Shown one piece after another: positions 45,803 through 56,360 of a stretch of DNA of 64,000 nt (its first letter is position 1; each line of letters opens with the position of its first letter). The DNA lies in NCBI GenBank assembly GCA_013146195.2, contig CM028379.1, positions 61,400,409 through 61,464,408 on the forward strand, written 5' to 3'. Source of the DNA: Codonopsis lanceolata (Eukaryota; Streptophyta; Magnoliopsida; Asterales; Campanulaceae). Made by a program: the position numbers and the translations under genes. Below the pieces are notes generated by a model that saw only the letters and a program-made list of their open reading frames with translations, ran no database searches and had not been told where the DNA came from.

Positions 45803-46888
45803 AGTATGCATAAAAGTATTTACCCCGATGAGGGATCCTACAACTCCGTCTGTTTTTTGGGTTTGGAAAAGTGTGGATTTTCAAGAACGGGAATCTTATG
45901 ATATGTTAGAAATTTTTTATGATAATCATCCACGTTTGAAACGGATTTTAATGCCAGAAAGTTGGATAGGATGGCCTTTGCGTAAGGATTATATTACCTC
46001 TAATTTTTATGAAATACAAGATGCTCATTAAATGATAAAAAGTTAATCTTCACTTCTACAATTCTATAGATTCAAGGCTCTGTTCCAGATTAAACATAGG
46101 AATTGAGGTCTCATTTGGATTATGGATAGGCTAAGAAAAAAAGACAATACAATTAGGGATTCATTGGTATTCTCACATTTGAAAGATACTTTTTTCGGAT
46201 GATCCAAGCCAATAACATGAACTAAATGAGTTCTGCATCGTGAACTTTGTATTGCGCACATCACTTAGACGGACTCTAGTAAAGTCATGGAATGCAGGCA
46301 AAAATAGAATCGGAAAAAATACAAAGGAATGAAAGGCTATCGGATTTGATTTATTTCTATCGATATCTGAATTGAATCTTGTCTATTCGTGTCCTTCAAC
46401 TCCTTTATACGTGAGTCTTTCAACCAACTAATATAACCCTTCGAATAAGTATTAATATTCTTTTTGAAGTAGAGGATAAATAAAATAAAAAATATTCCAT
46501 CGCTAGCACAATCCATATGGAGTAGAATCGGAATTTAATTGAATAGATGTATCTAGGGAGAATTCACTTTGACACGAAGCAAATATTCCCTAGATTCACA
46601 CGTCGCGATATTTTATTTCACATCACAATGGAATCAATTTAAAAAAGACCTAAAGTTAAGGATTTATTAATAGGCAAGGTTGCACCAATACCCGGCCAAA
46701 GGGCAATGTTCAGTCAAACTTTTAAAATGGACTAAGAAAAGTCAAGATCAGACTTTTTAAGTGGAACCTAACGAAAACTTTGGTACGACTCTTTAAGTTC
46801 GATTCTTTCCCACGCTCCCTTATAAGAAAAAAAAAGTATAAAAAAAACTTTGGTATGAGAATTTTTTATTCTTAAAAACAACAAAAAG
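45803..46888 (+). pseudogene. ndhJ: Nuclear plastid DNA with ndhJ 3' part
   Basis: From about 45806 to the stop at 46031, one frame encodes VCIKVFTP, then PSVFWVWKSVDFQERESYDM, then LKRILMPESWIGWPLRKDYI and NFYEIQDAH. This is the C-terminal half of plastid NdhJ, a subunit of the plastid NADH dehydrogenase-like complex (full length about 158 aa). The N-terminal half is missing. The following sequence (46032 to about 46750), with words such as TTCTACAATTCTATAGATTC, looks like plastid spacer, expected to be the side towards trnF. A few residues differ from usual NdhJ, so it has been in the nucleus for some time. No plastid-style promoter, so it cannot be expressed as NdhJ. The Tat element lies at the right edge (46894). 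Confidence 0.85.
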
Positions 46889-46893
46889 CTAAC

Positions 46894-47755
46894 TGATCTG
46901 GCCAAATAGAGGGTGACTGCACTTGGTGCGTACGTGGAGTTGGTCCAGATGGTGAGGTGTCACTGTGTGTGCAGTAAAGTGGATATCTGGCTGGTTTTCT
47001 TACTGGTTTCAACGATCCTTCTTAAGTCTTGGGTCTGTGACCTAAGAAACAAGAGAAAGCACCGGTTAGGGAGCTGGGAGGTTATCCCAGCTAAAGCCCT
47101 CCGGTGTGAGAGTTAGTGAAGGGATAACGTAGGTGAGCGTAGGCGTTCCCTGAGATCACCGTAAATAGTTTGTATGCTTTGTACCAGAAGGTTACTAAGA
47201 GTGAATAGTGTCATACCTCATGAAGTTGGCTAGTTCTCCTTTTATACTTGATCTCCAGGCTTGGCTTGCAAGACAGGGAAGGACGACACGTTGGAGACCA
47301 GATCTGTTGGTCGACCGAGTTGGCTGGGCCTCATTGGTTCTCACTTTTGTCAGGCATGTCAGAGTATCAGGAGAAATTCAACTGTGAGTGGTGCGGCGGG
47401 TGCAGAGCACGTTGGTGTCTCTCCAATTAAACCGAACCACCTGGCGTACTTTGTACTATGATGACGTTTCTTCGTTCAGGTCGATCTGGTCTCCTGGCCG
47501 ACCACGGGCTCTCATGGTCGCTTGGTCGGTCGGATTCGCGTCCTCGTTTATTATGATGTTTAGTCATGATTGAGGCCGGACCACTCTAGGTTGGCCCAGC
47601 GATGCTCGGCTTGATCGGAATGATTTTACTCGGATTGGCCTGGGTCGGCTTAGTCGCGCTCGGAATGCTAGGACCAAGAATGGTCCTCGGTCTGACTAGG
47701 TCGCTCTGGCTGACACGTGTCTGCCACGTAGGAAGCGGATTATTGAGCCCTTTCA
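46894..47755 (-). mobile_element. Tat 3' LTR
   Basis: 862 bp. On the minus strand it begins TGAAAGGGCTCAATAATCCG and ends TTTGGCCAGATCA. Just before it on the same strand lies the polypurine-like GAAAGTCGGGGGCAAC (47756-47771). Its partner is at 59988-60848. Confidence 0.95.
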
Positions 47756-47771
47756 GTTGCCCCCGACTTTC

Positions 47772-48239
47772 TAAGTGCGAGGATTTATCCCAAGCTTAGA
47801 AAGTATAGTTCGATTTATCCTCGATCGAGGTCTCTTTTGCTGATCATTGCTTCTTCGTTCTTTAACTTCGGGAATACACCGAAGATGTGCTCGATGAGTT
47901 TTTCGAGGCGCGCTTGCTCTGGTCGTCGAAACGTTGGCGTCGGTTGGGGTAGCGTCTCATTAATAACATGTTTCCCGAAGCGTCATACAGCCGGCTTTTT
48001 ACTTGATTTTCGGAATTACGGCGCCGCTACTCCTCAATTATAGCGACGCCGTTTCAATAATCGGGGCCACGTGTCGTGTAGCGATTGGCGGACTAGGGTC
48101 CGCGTGCTCGGAGTCGGGTCGACCCGGTCGTTCGTGGGTCGTATAAAACCGAAACTTTGGCTTCTTCTTCACACTGCTCTGCTTTTCTCGGTTTTCCACG
48201 TGAGGTTCCTGAATGTGCCCGCGCCCGCGCCTCTTGATA
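47772..48239. other. Tat 3' region, no gene recognised
   Basis: Between the polypurine tract and the direct repeats. Short ORFs on both strands have no domain. May contain the promoter of the plus-strand extra ORF, but no clear TATA box was seen. Confidence 0.5.
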
Positions 48240-48712
48240 GGGTGCTGCAGCGTGCGGATGCGGGACACCACCGCCTGCTCCACCCTCCCTTGTTTAGGGG
48301 AAGACGAAATCCAAAGTGCGAGAGGAGTGCTGTCTATATTAGCACGTTGGAATGTGCCTCGGTTGCCTTGAGTGAATTTTGTATTTAATGTGGGAACTAA
48401 TGGTTTTCCATGTCAAGTTATCCCTTATTTTCGGGGATAACAGGATATGGGAATGCATTACTCTTCCATTCTCATTCTCCCCTTTATCTTTCAGGGAAAA
48501 TAGAGAAGTGCAAGAAAGAATATTGCGACGCCCCCACTATGAATTTTATGAAAATAGCCTTATGGCCTATTTCGGATCACTATGAGTGCTTTGGGTTTTC
48601 TACGCCAAGTTATCCCTTGTTTAGGGATACCAGACATAGGAATACATCACCTTTCCATTCTCATTCTCCCTTGTTTGGGAGAACGGAAAGTGCAAAGAAA
48701 GATGTTGCGAGG
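48240..48712. repeat. Imperfect direct repeats, Tat 3' region
   Basis: Two main copies (about 48405-48530 and 48600-48710) of CCAAGTTATCCCTTRTTT, GGGATA, CATTCTCATTCTCCC and AAGTGCAAGAAAGA. A weaker copy starts near 48270 (CTCCACCCTCCCTTGTTTAG). Each ends in TTGCGASGCCCC. Confidence 0.75.
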
Positions 48713-50109
48713 CCCCACCGATCCAAAAATGTTTTAGAGTCGCCACCTTTATTTTAAGGCAAAAATAAAGGAAAACCGAAAAGAAAACCGAGATTTTAGA
48801 AAGCGGGTTCGGAGGCTAAGTTACGAGTTGGGAAGGTGCTAGACACCCAACTCGCCTTTCGGTCTCGAAACGTTTTTGGTCAAGTATGCTTATTGTCACA
48901 TTTACTTAGCAAATAAATAAGGTCTTATTTTGACAAGGGAAAATTAAACAGATACATTCGTGGCCACATTATTTACTGACTCGCCTATCTCTTTCCAATA
49001 ATTACGACACATTTAAAAATATTTGGCCATTATAACGGCTCTTTTAGTATTATTTCCTAACAAAATCAGGCAAAGATAATCGCTATATTTTGATATTGAA
49101 CCGATCGAAATAATACATTTACAAATAAAGACTTTATTGAATAAATAAAGTAAATAAATACAAACTTATCTAAAAACATTTTGCCATAATAACACTACAT
49201 TTAGTACTATTTTCTAATAAAATCCCAAAGACAACCGCTATATATTTACATTGGGCCGGACTGAAATAATACTATTACATAGAAATAAAAGACTTTAACA
49301 ATAAAAGCTTACAAACGGCGAGGGGTGTGCTCGCCTCGTCCCTGGAGAGAGAGTCTTTTTTCTCAGTCCGGTCAGTCCGTTGAAGTTGTGTGTTGTGTGA
49401 ATTTGGGCAACAGAATCGCCTGAAGTTACTTTTCGCCTCGGGATCGGGCAGGTAACTGCTTATTTCGTTGTTTGTTTGACCGAAAGGCTAAATTTTGGCG
49501 TAGTAACGCTTACTACTAGCTATTTTGGCCTTTTAAATCGGGCAGCAACCGTTTATCCACGATTTTTGGACCGGGAAAATGGTGGATACCTAGTCGGGGG
49601 CTAAGGTACACTTCTACCCGGTGGGATTTGTGTTTGGCGGAGGTTTGTGGTTTCGAGGCTTTAGAAATTTATCTATCGGTGTTTATTTCTTCAAATGAGA
49701 CGCAGAGAAATTTTACGCAGGTGTGTTGAATGAAGGAGCCGGAGGCCTCTATTTATAGGAGGAGGCCGACATCGAAGGAATTTTGAGATTTCTCTCCGTG
49801 CATCGAGGATTGTACACCGCGTTCGACTAATTGCATTTTACGGCAAACTTTGCGTTGAATAGTCTGGGAAAGGAGGTTTGGGTGCCACTTATGGGGTTTG
49901 GGCGCCACACCCAAACCCTTGGTAGGTGGTGCCCAAACCTCAAACATGGCTCACTTTGACACTTCGCCCCCTCGCAATTTGTCCTTTGTGCATCCCGCTT
50001 TGTCCTTTTGCAATTTTGACCTCAGAACTTGACATTTGTTAATGTTTTAACAGTTCTTGATATTTTTTGTCATGTCATATATCTGAGGTACGAAATTGGG
50101 GTGTCTACA
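48703..50109 (-). mobile_element. Possible solo LTR inside the Tat element
   Basis: On the minus strand this block begins TGTAGACACCCCAATTTCGT and ends GGGGCCTCGCAACA, giving TG/CA ends. It carries CTCCTATAAATAGAGGCCTC (near 49747-49765), a strong TATA box of LTR type. Text such as GGGAAGGTGCTAGACACCC (48831-48849) is common in plant LTR regions. About 1.4 kb, no ORF. The 5-bp flanks (AAAGA and CCCGC) do not match, so it could instead be ordinary Tat 3' region or a rearranged insertion. Confidence 0.4.
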
Positions 50110-50473
50110 CCCGCTTGAGCTACTCTTCCAGGCGATTTTCATTTCCCACCGGATTTCTGCCGTTTAGCCCTTTTCCAACCGTCGTCTCCCTTCCAAAAAC
50201 TGTGTTTTCGGCTCGTTTTTTTGTTCTGCTAACTTTCCCTTTGTTTGTGGCCTCTTTCTGCGTTGTTTTGGTGAGTTCTATTCGGTTGTACTTCTTTCTC
50301 CGGCGAGCGGTTATCGGCTCCGGCATTTCGTACTAACGCCGGCGGGTTTTTCCTTTCAGGTTCCAGTCTTTCGTGCCTCGTTCTCTTCTGCTTTCGCCTT
50401 GTCACCACTCGTTCAAGGTATTTCTCTTCCTTTCATCTAGCTTCCATTTTTAGGTTTATTGTCAAGCATTTTT

Positions 50474-53400
50474 ATGAGTTCTGGGTCTGAGTCCTCACGT
50501 CGTACTCCCGACCATTCTTCTTCTAATATAGCGTACAAATCTCCTTCCTCGTCTTCCTCGTCATCTTCTCCAAAAGTCCCCTCTCCTTCAGTAGTCTCCT
50601 CGATAATGAGGACCAAAAAGGCGAATCCTTGGGTAATTTATGCCCGGTCTCCCACCCTTTCCCGGGTGTACAAACAGACGGATGGAAACTGGGAAGCCGT
50701 CCTTCCTAGTGAAGTGAGGAGGTTGTTATTAGCCGCTGATTATAATCTGGAGGGGCTTCCTTCGCGCGAGGATGAGTCCTGGAGGGTCGAGGACCGACCT
50801 CTCGGGTCTCAGATGTATCTTTGCGAGACGAGGGATGAAGCTTATTTTGATCTTTACCAAACCTTTTACAGCGAGTTCGAGGCACAAAGAATGATGAAGA
50901 AGAACGTGGAATTAGCAAAGAAGAAAAGGAAAAAAGATGCTCTGGTTCTTCTTCGGCACCCGAGGTAGAAGACCGGGTGAATAAAACGAGCAAGAAGGCC
51001 CGAGCTGGAAAATCTAAGGTGAGCGAGGATGTTGTGGAGGAGGGCGGCAAGCCCGGGGGTAGATGGTTAAGAGGGTGGCGCAATCATATCAGCCCCGGGG
51101 ACGTAGAGGCCTGGAGCAATCAATTCAACCATAGTCCCAGGGATTTCTGGGGGTACGCGCCGGAATTGAGCTTGTCCCTTCCCGAATTGAGACTTCTCCG
51201 AAGTGGAGTTGGTTTTTACCTATCCTTTTTCGAGGTAGGGCTTCGACTGCCCCCTGGATCCCTTCATATGTGAACTGCTTGATGAAGCCGGGGCTCATCC
51301 CTTGGACCTATCCCTCAACTTAGTGAGGTATTTGATTAGTTTCACTGCCTGCCTACGGGTGCTCGGTTTTGAACCCACCCTTCCTCTCTTCAAAAACTAC
51401 TTTGCTGTCAACATGTCTTTGGGCCGCCTCCAGTGCAAGCACCACAACAACGGAGTCAACCTGTTCGCTCGGCCCCTAGCAAGACAGGGCATTGGGCTGA
51501 TAAGGTCTTGATCATAGAGAGCCGGCGGGGATGGAATTTTCCCGTTCCTCGCGATGCGGTAGAGTTGGTGAAGTCGTTGCCTCCTGCCCCACCCTTGACC
51601 GAGTACGAGGAGAATGCCAAGAAGGCTGTGGAGGAGTACCTGGATGTACACGGCGAGAATCCCCTTGTTTTTGATTGGAGCTCGGTTTCTAACACCGAGG
51701 AGTTGTTTAGGTTGGTCGGGATGTCGGCCAAGGATATTAGGGGTCTTAATCCTCGATGCTCGATGTCTGAGGTCGACACCTATCCTGGGTGGTTGGTGCA
51801 TAGGAATCTTGTCTTCAAGAAAGATTGTCTATCTTGCCAAAATTTACGAGCTGAAGAGCCCTGCCCGGACCATCGTGAATACTTTCTCCTTTTTCTTTCT
51901 TTGCTCATTCATCATTTTTCTGTTATTTGTTCTAATTCGAGCTTTTCTTATTTTTCAGCGATGAGGAATCTTGACGCTCGAATGAATTTGATGAGGAGTC
52001 GGAAGGATTTGAACCATCGCCAGGCCGTTGGAGATATAACAAGAGGCTACTTGGCTCGACCTCTAGCGAGGGGTAGTTGCCCCTGCGGCAAAAGTTGTGA
52101 AGGCGGTTCCCACTTCTTCCCGTGGAGCCTGATCGAAGAAGACTCTCCCCATCACTGTATCCTCGACCCCTCCTCCTGTGGTTGTGCTTTCTAAGTCCCC
52201 GCCCGTTGCTGCTGATCCAGTCGTTGACCTTTCTCCTCGGAAAGCCAAGTCGGGTAAACGAAAAAGGAAGGTAATGACTCTTGTTGATGAAGACGATAAT
52301 GAAGTGGAGTGTGCTGGTCGACCCTCTCCCGCCAGCAAAGGGAAATCTGTGGCCGAGGAAGAAGGCTCCCCGGTCTATGAAGAGGTTGGGGTACCTTGGC
52401 TGGAGGATAATTTCGAGTTGCCGACCAATCAAGACGTAGCTAAAGACTGGGCTAAAGTTATTGCCGACGTCCCCCCCCCTTGGCAATTTCGACTTCACCG
52501 CCCGTGATGATATTACCATGACATTTGGCCAGGGGGTGGTCTCCCGAGCTGCGCCCAAAGACTTGGTTGGGGTGATGAACTCGCTCAGCTCAGCTTCTTG
52601 GTCGCTTCGGACTAATAACCGGCGAGGTGAGCCTTTTTCCTTTTTTCATTTCAGGTTCATTTTATTCTCGTTTCAACTTGGTACTTAGTTGATTTTCATG
52701 GTTGCAGGCTTGCGCCGTGGTGAAGTCATTGTCGACTCGCCTTGGTCGGTCGGCAAATAGCGAGAAGAGATTGCACCGGGAGGCCCGCTCGAATTAAGAG
52801 GATAGAAATGTTTTGAAGGCCAAGATCGAGTCCTTGGAGGGCGATAACAAACAGAAGGCCGCGAAGCTGGACGAGGCTTTGAAGCTCCTTGAAGGAATGA
52901 AAGACCAACGAAACAAACTATCTGACCGAATTGATGAACTTTTGAAGAAGGCTGAGGAGACCGACCGGAAACTTTCCCTAATTGCTGGGGAGAAGGATAC
53001 AATAGTGAAGGAGCGGGATGCAGCCCTGGCTCAGGTGGCGGGGTTTGATGCCCGGTTGGAGGCGGCTCGAGTGTCCGCCGTGCAAGACTTCAAAGAGGGC
53101 GAGGCCTTCCTTGACGAGCTGGTGCCTTATTACGTCAAGGGGTCTCACCATATTCTTCGTTGCACGGCGGCCTATGGTGTGCCGATGGGAGAGCTGGTTG
53201 ATTGGGGTCTCGAGCCTTTTTCCGGCTCCTTTGCTCGACAGGGCCACGCTATGGTCCCATACCAGGAAGATGAGCTCAAGCTTGTACACGATGAAGACCA
53301 GCAGGCGGGCTCGGATAAGTGGGTTCCCCCGGTGCCTCTGGACGTGAATGTGTTTTCTGTAGTCGAGGCTACCAAGAGAAATGAAGATGTTCCATTCAAT

Positions 53401-53523
53401 CCCGAGTTAACAATGCAGACCTTTTTGGGCGAGCAATCCAATAGGGAGCGACTCGCCAACGATGTCGAGGCAGCCGAACACCGAGCTCCCGCTGTAGGAC
53501 CCGATCCCCCAGCTCCCCTCTAG
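50474..53523 (+). pseudogene. Tat additional antisense ORF, intron-containing, decayed
   Basis: A separate gene on the strand opposite to gag-pol. It starts MSSGSESSRRTPDHSS at 50474. The plant gypsy-type transposon domain (PF04195 type) is spread over three frames: LPELRLLRSGVGFYLSFFEV (51179-51238), PLDPFICELLDEAG, LVRYLISFTACLRVLGFEP (51323-51379) and RRGWNFPVPRDAVELV. Two putative introns: GT near 51871 to TTTTTCAG (51952-51959), and GT near 52627 to GGTTGCAG (52701-52708). A coiled-coil follows (52813-53040). It ends PDPPAPL plus stop at 53521-53523. Defects: frameshifts near 50965, 51250 (C run), 51430 and 52475 (run of eight C) and an in-frame TAA at 52795. Function of such ORFs is unknown. 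Confidence 0.8.
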
Positions 53524-53715
53524 GTTTAAAAACAGTTCCTCGCTGCGACGAGAATTTTTGGGCCTGCGTGCCAATGTTTCAAACAATTATCTAACATTTA
53601 TTGTATAACTTTTGTTTTCTTGATCATCGGTGGCATATTGGCTTCCGTTTACTTCGTTTTTTATAGTCCTTGTCGTTTATGAGAATGTCTAACTTTTTTC
53701 GAGTTTGTCTAATTT

Positions 53716-53995
53716 TCGGGGCCTGTCTTCGCGTGCCGAGGATAGCTCTTTTAGGGGCCTATCTCCGTATACCGAAGATAGGTCTTTTTAGGGGCCTATC
53801 TTCGTATACCGAAGATAGGTCTTTTAAGGAGGGCCTCTCTTCGTATAGCGAAGATAGGTCTTTGGGGGCCTATCTTCGTATACCGAGGATATATCTTTTA
53901 GGGGCCTATCTTCGTATACCGAAGATAGGTCTTTTCCTCGCCTTATGTTTTTCATAAGTGCAGCCTTCCTCGCGTACCGAGGACGGGTTTTTTCT
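53716..53995. repeat. Palindromic minisatellite, about 36-37 bp unit
   Basis: Six clear tandem units plus diverged ones at the ends, each GGGGCCTATCTTCG, TATAC, CGAAGATAGGTCTTTTA. Arms CCTATCTTCG and CGAAGATAGG form a perfect 10-bp hairpin with a 5-nt loop. It sits between the two converging ORF blocks of the Tat element, in its 3' region. Tat-type elements often carry variable tandem repeats there. Confidence 0.93.
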
Positions 53996-54072
53996 TGACA
54001 ATACGAAATAACATAGAAACTTTCCAGTTCTTCATTCAAGGTTGTTACAGGTTACATCATTGATAGTATTTC

Positions 54073-55428
54073 TTAAGGTGGTCGGCATGCCAAGGGTTTT
54101 TTAGCGGGGTTCCATCCGGCTCTGCCAATCGATAGGTCCCTTCTCGAACAATGTTTGTTATCCTGAACGGTTCTTCTTCTCTTTCTTGAAAAGCCTCCTC
54201 GAAAAGCGACCTTCTTGTCGTGGTTGATTTTTGTGAGCTTCTTGTAGTTAATCATCCGCAGTCGTGCCTCAATCCTCTTTTCTTCGACGTTGTCGAGGTC
54301 CAACATTCTTGACAGCTCATTATGATTTTGGTCGAAGAAGGTGACTCGGGCCGTGGGGAGAGCTAGCTCTACTGGTGCCGTGGCCTCCGATCCATAAGTA
54401 AGTGCAAAAGGGGTTTCGCCCGTAGAGCCGTGGACGGTGGTCCTGATACCCCATAAAACGATCGGTAGTTGCTCGAGCCAGTTCCCTTTTTTCTCGTCCA
54501 AATCCCTCTTTAGCGCATGCAGAATTTCCTTGTTTCCTGCTTCAGCCTGGCCGTTGCCTTGGGGGTGAGCCACCGAGGACATTCTATGTTTGACGTTTAA
54601 CCTTTCGCAGCTCGCTGTGAACTTTTTAGAGAACTGGGTGCCGTGGTCGGAGACTACCATCCGAGGAAGACCAAATCGACAGAAGATCTGCTCGTATACG
54701 AATTTCACAGCTTGGTCCTCGGTGATACTGGCCAGGGGCTTGGCTTCCACCCATTTGGTAAAGTAGTCCACGGCTACTATGATGTATTCGCACCCGTGCT
54801 TGGCTTTGGGGAAGGGGCCGATGAGATCTATTCCCCACATGTCGAACGGCCATGCTGCGATCACAGGTGTCTGTGGTATGGATGGGAGCCTGGGAATGTC
54901 TGCAAACCTTTGGCATTTGTCACACTTCCTTACGTATTCTGCTGCGTCCCTTCTCATGCTGGGCCAGTAGTATCCGTGAAAGTTTATCTTGTCTGCCAAA
55001 GTCCTTGCCCCCGGGTGTCCCCCACATTCCCCTTCGTGTACCTCGGCCAGGAGGTCCTGCACTGTTTCTGGTCTTACACACCGAAATAAGGGCTTCGTAT
55101 TAGATCTTTTGTACAGCATTCCCCCAATGACCGAGTATCGGCATGCTCGGTTCTTCACCATCTGCGCTTTGTCCTTGTCCTCGGGCAAGGTTCCCTTCTC
55201 AATGTAATCTTTGATTTCATCGATCCAACACCCTAAAGCTTCCTCCATCACCATTACTTCTTCTTTGTCAATTGCGGGGTCCTTGAGAAACATCAGCTCG
55301 ACCTCGGCGGGGATGTCTTCGTTTTCAGAAGAGGCAATCTTCGACAAGTAATCTGCTCGGGCATTGTTTTCCCTTGCAATCTGCTCCAACTCCCAATATT
55401 TAAATTCCTTGAGTAGCCCCTGGATCAG
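54073..55428 (-). pseudogene. Tat integrase
   Basis: In the RNase H frame after the TAA. The HHCC zinc finger is present: HEGECGGHPG, then CDKCQRF. The catalytic core has the three acids: WGIDLIGPFP (Asp), VVSDHGTQFS (Asp) and NGQAEAGNKEI (Glu). The conserved HRMSSVAHPQ, WGIRTTVHGSTGETPFALTY and LDLDNVEEKRIEARLRMINY blocks follow. The last about 40 residues drift out of the family pattern, consistent with a frameshift near 54190. It would insert the cDNA. Confidence 0.92.
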
Positions 55429-56360
55429 TTATTGGTACTTGGCCAATACTGGGTGGTTTGCCCCATACTCGCCCAAAACTTGTTTGACTACTAGCTGGGA
55501 ATCGCTGTGTATCACAATGCTCTCAGCTCCGAGCTTTCTTGCCAATTCAACTCCTGCTGCCAACGCCTCATACTCGGCCTGGTTATTTGAAGCCTTGAAG
55601 CCGAACTCCAGGGCCAGGCCTAACTCTCCCCCTTCTGGAGTAATCATTGAAATTCCTGCCCCACTTTTGGTGGTTCCCAAGGATCCATCCACAAATAAAG
55701 TCCAATGCTCGGGTGGTCTAGGCCTTGTTTGCTTGTCCCCAGTCTTCTCTTTGGCCACACTCGGTCTTCCCCCATTTTCCTCTGGACCATCTTTGGTTGC
55801 TTGTTTCGTGAATGAAGTTTCGGCAATGAAGTCTGCCAAAACTTGTGCCTGAATGGTTCTCCTCGGCTCATACTCGATCCCGTACCCTGATAATTCGACC
55901 GACCACTTTAGCAATCTTCCTGCCATGTCTGGTTTATGTAGGATCTGTCTCATGGGAAAGTCAGTGTAAACCACTATCGGGTGAGCTTGGAAGTATGCCT
56001 TCAGTTTTCGAGCAGCAATTACCAAGGCAAGCACCGATTTCTCAACCTCCAAATATCTCTCTTCGACCTCGGTCAAGGCATGGGATACATAGTAGACCAG
56101 TCTTTGCAACTTATCCTCCTCCCTGATCAACACTGCGGCCACTGCTGAGTCGGATGCAGGCAAGTATACATATAGTTTTTCCTCGGGGATGGGAATACTG
56201 AGCAGGGGTGGCCGACCAAGGTATTCCTTGAGCTCGTTAAAGGCCTTTACACAGTCGTCTGTCCACAGAAACTTCTTGCCCCCTTTCAACGTTTTGAAAA
56301 ATGGTAGACTCCTCTCCGCCGACTTAGCTATGAATCGGCTAAGGGCTGTAATTCGGCCGT
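55429..56360 (-). pseudogene. Tat double RNase H region
   Basis: A first, Ty3-type RNase H: FLWTDDCVKAFNELKEYL, then YLPASDSAVAAVLIREED and VVYTDFPMRQILHKPDMAGR (55900-56270). A linker leads into a second, archaeal-type RNase H: WTLFVDGSLGTTKSGAGISM, NNQAEYEALAAGVELA and VIHSDSQLVVKQVLGEY (55460-55720). The acquired second RNase H is diagnostic of Tat elements; the first is usually reduced. The frame ends at an in-frame TAA (55429-55431); LIQGLLKEFKYWELEQIARE continues beyond it. Confidence 0.92.

Noticed and set aside
45803..46031. ndhJ as a functional gene
   Set aside because: Only the C-terminal half is present, with no start region or plastid context; it is a nuclear plastid insertion.
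50067..50336. 89-codon ORF upstream of the antisense Tat ORF as a first exon
   Set aside because: Hydrophobic translation with no family text; an acceptor-like TTTCAG follows near 50355, but no matching donor or frame could be supported.
53716..53995. CRISPR-like look of regular palindromic repeats
   Set aside because: Units are head to tail without unique spacers, the window is clearly plant nuclear DNA, and there are no cas genes.
54643..55089. 148-codon ORF on the plus strand
   Set aside because: It is the antisense shadow of the integrase coding sequence on the minus strand.
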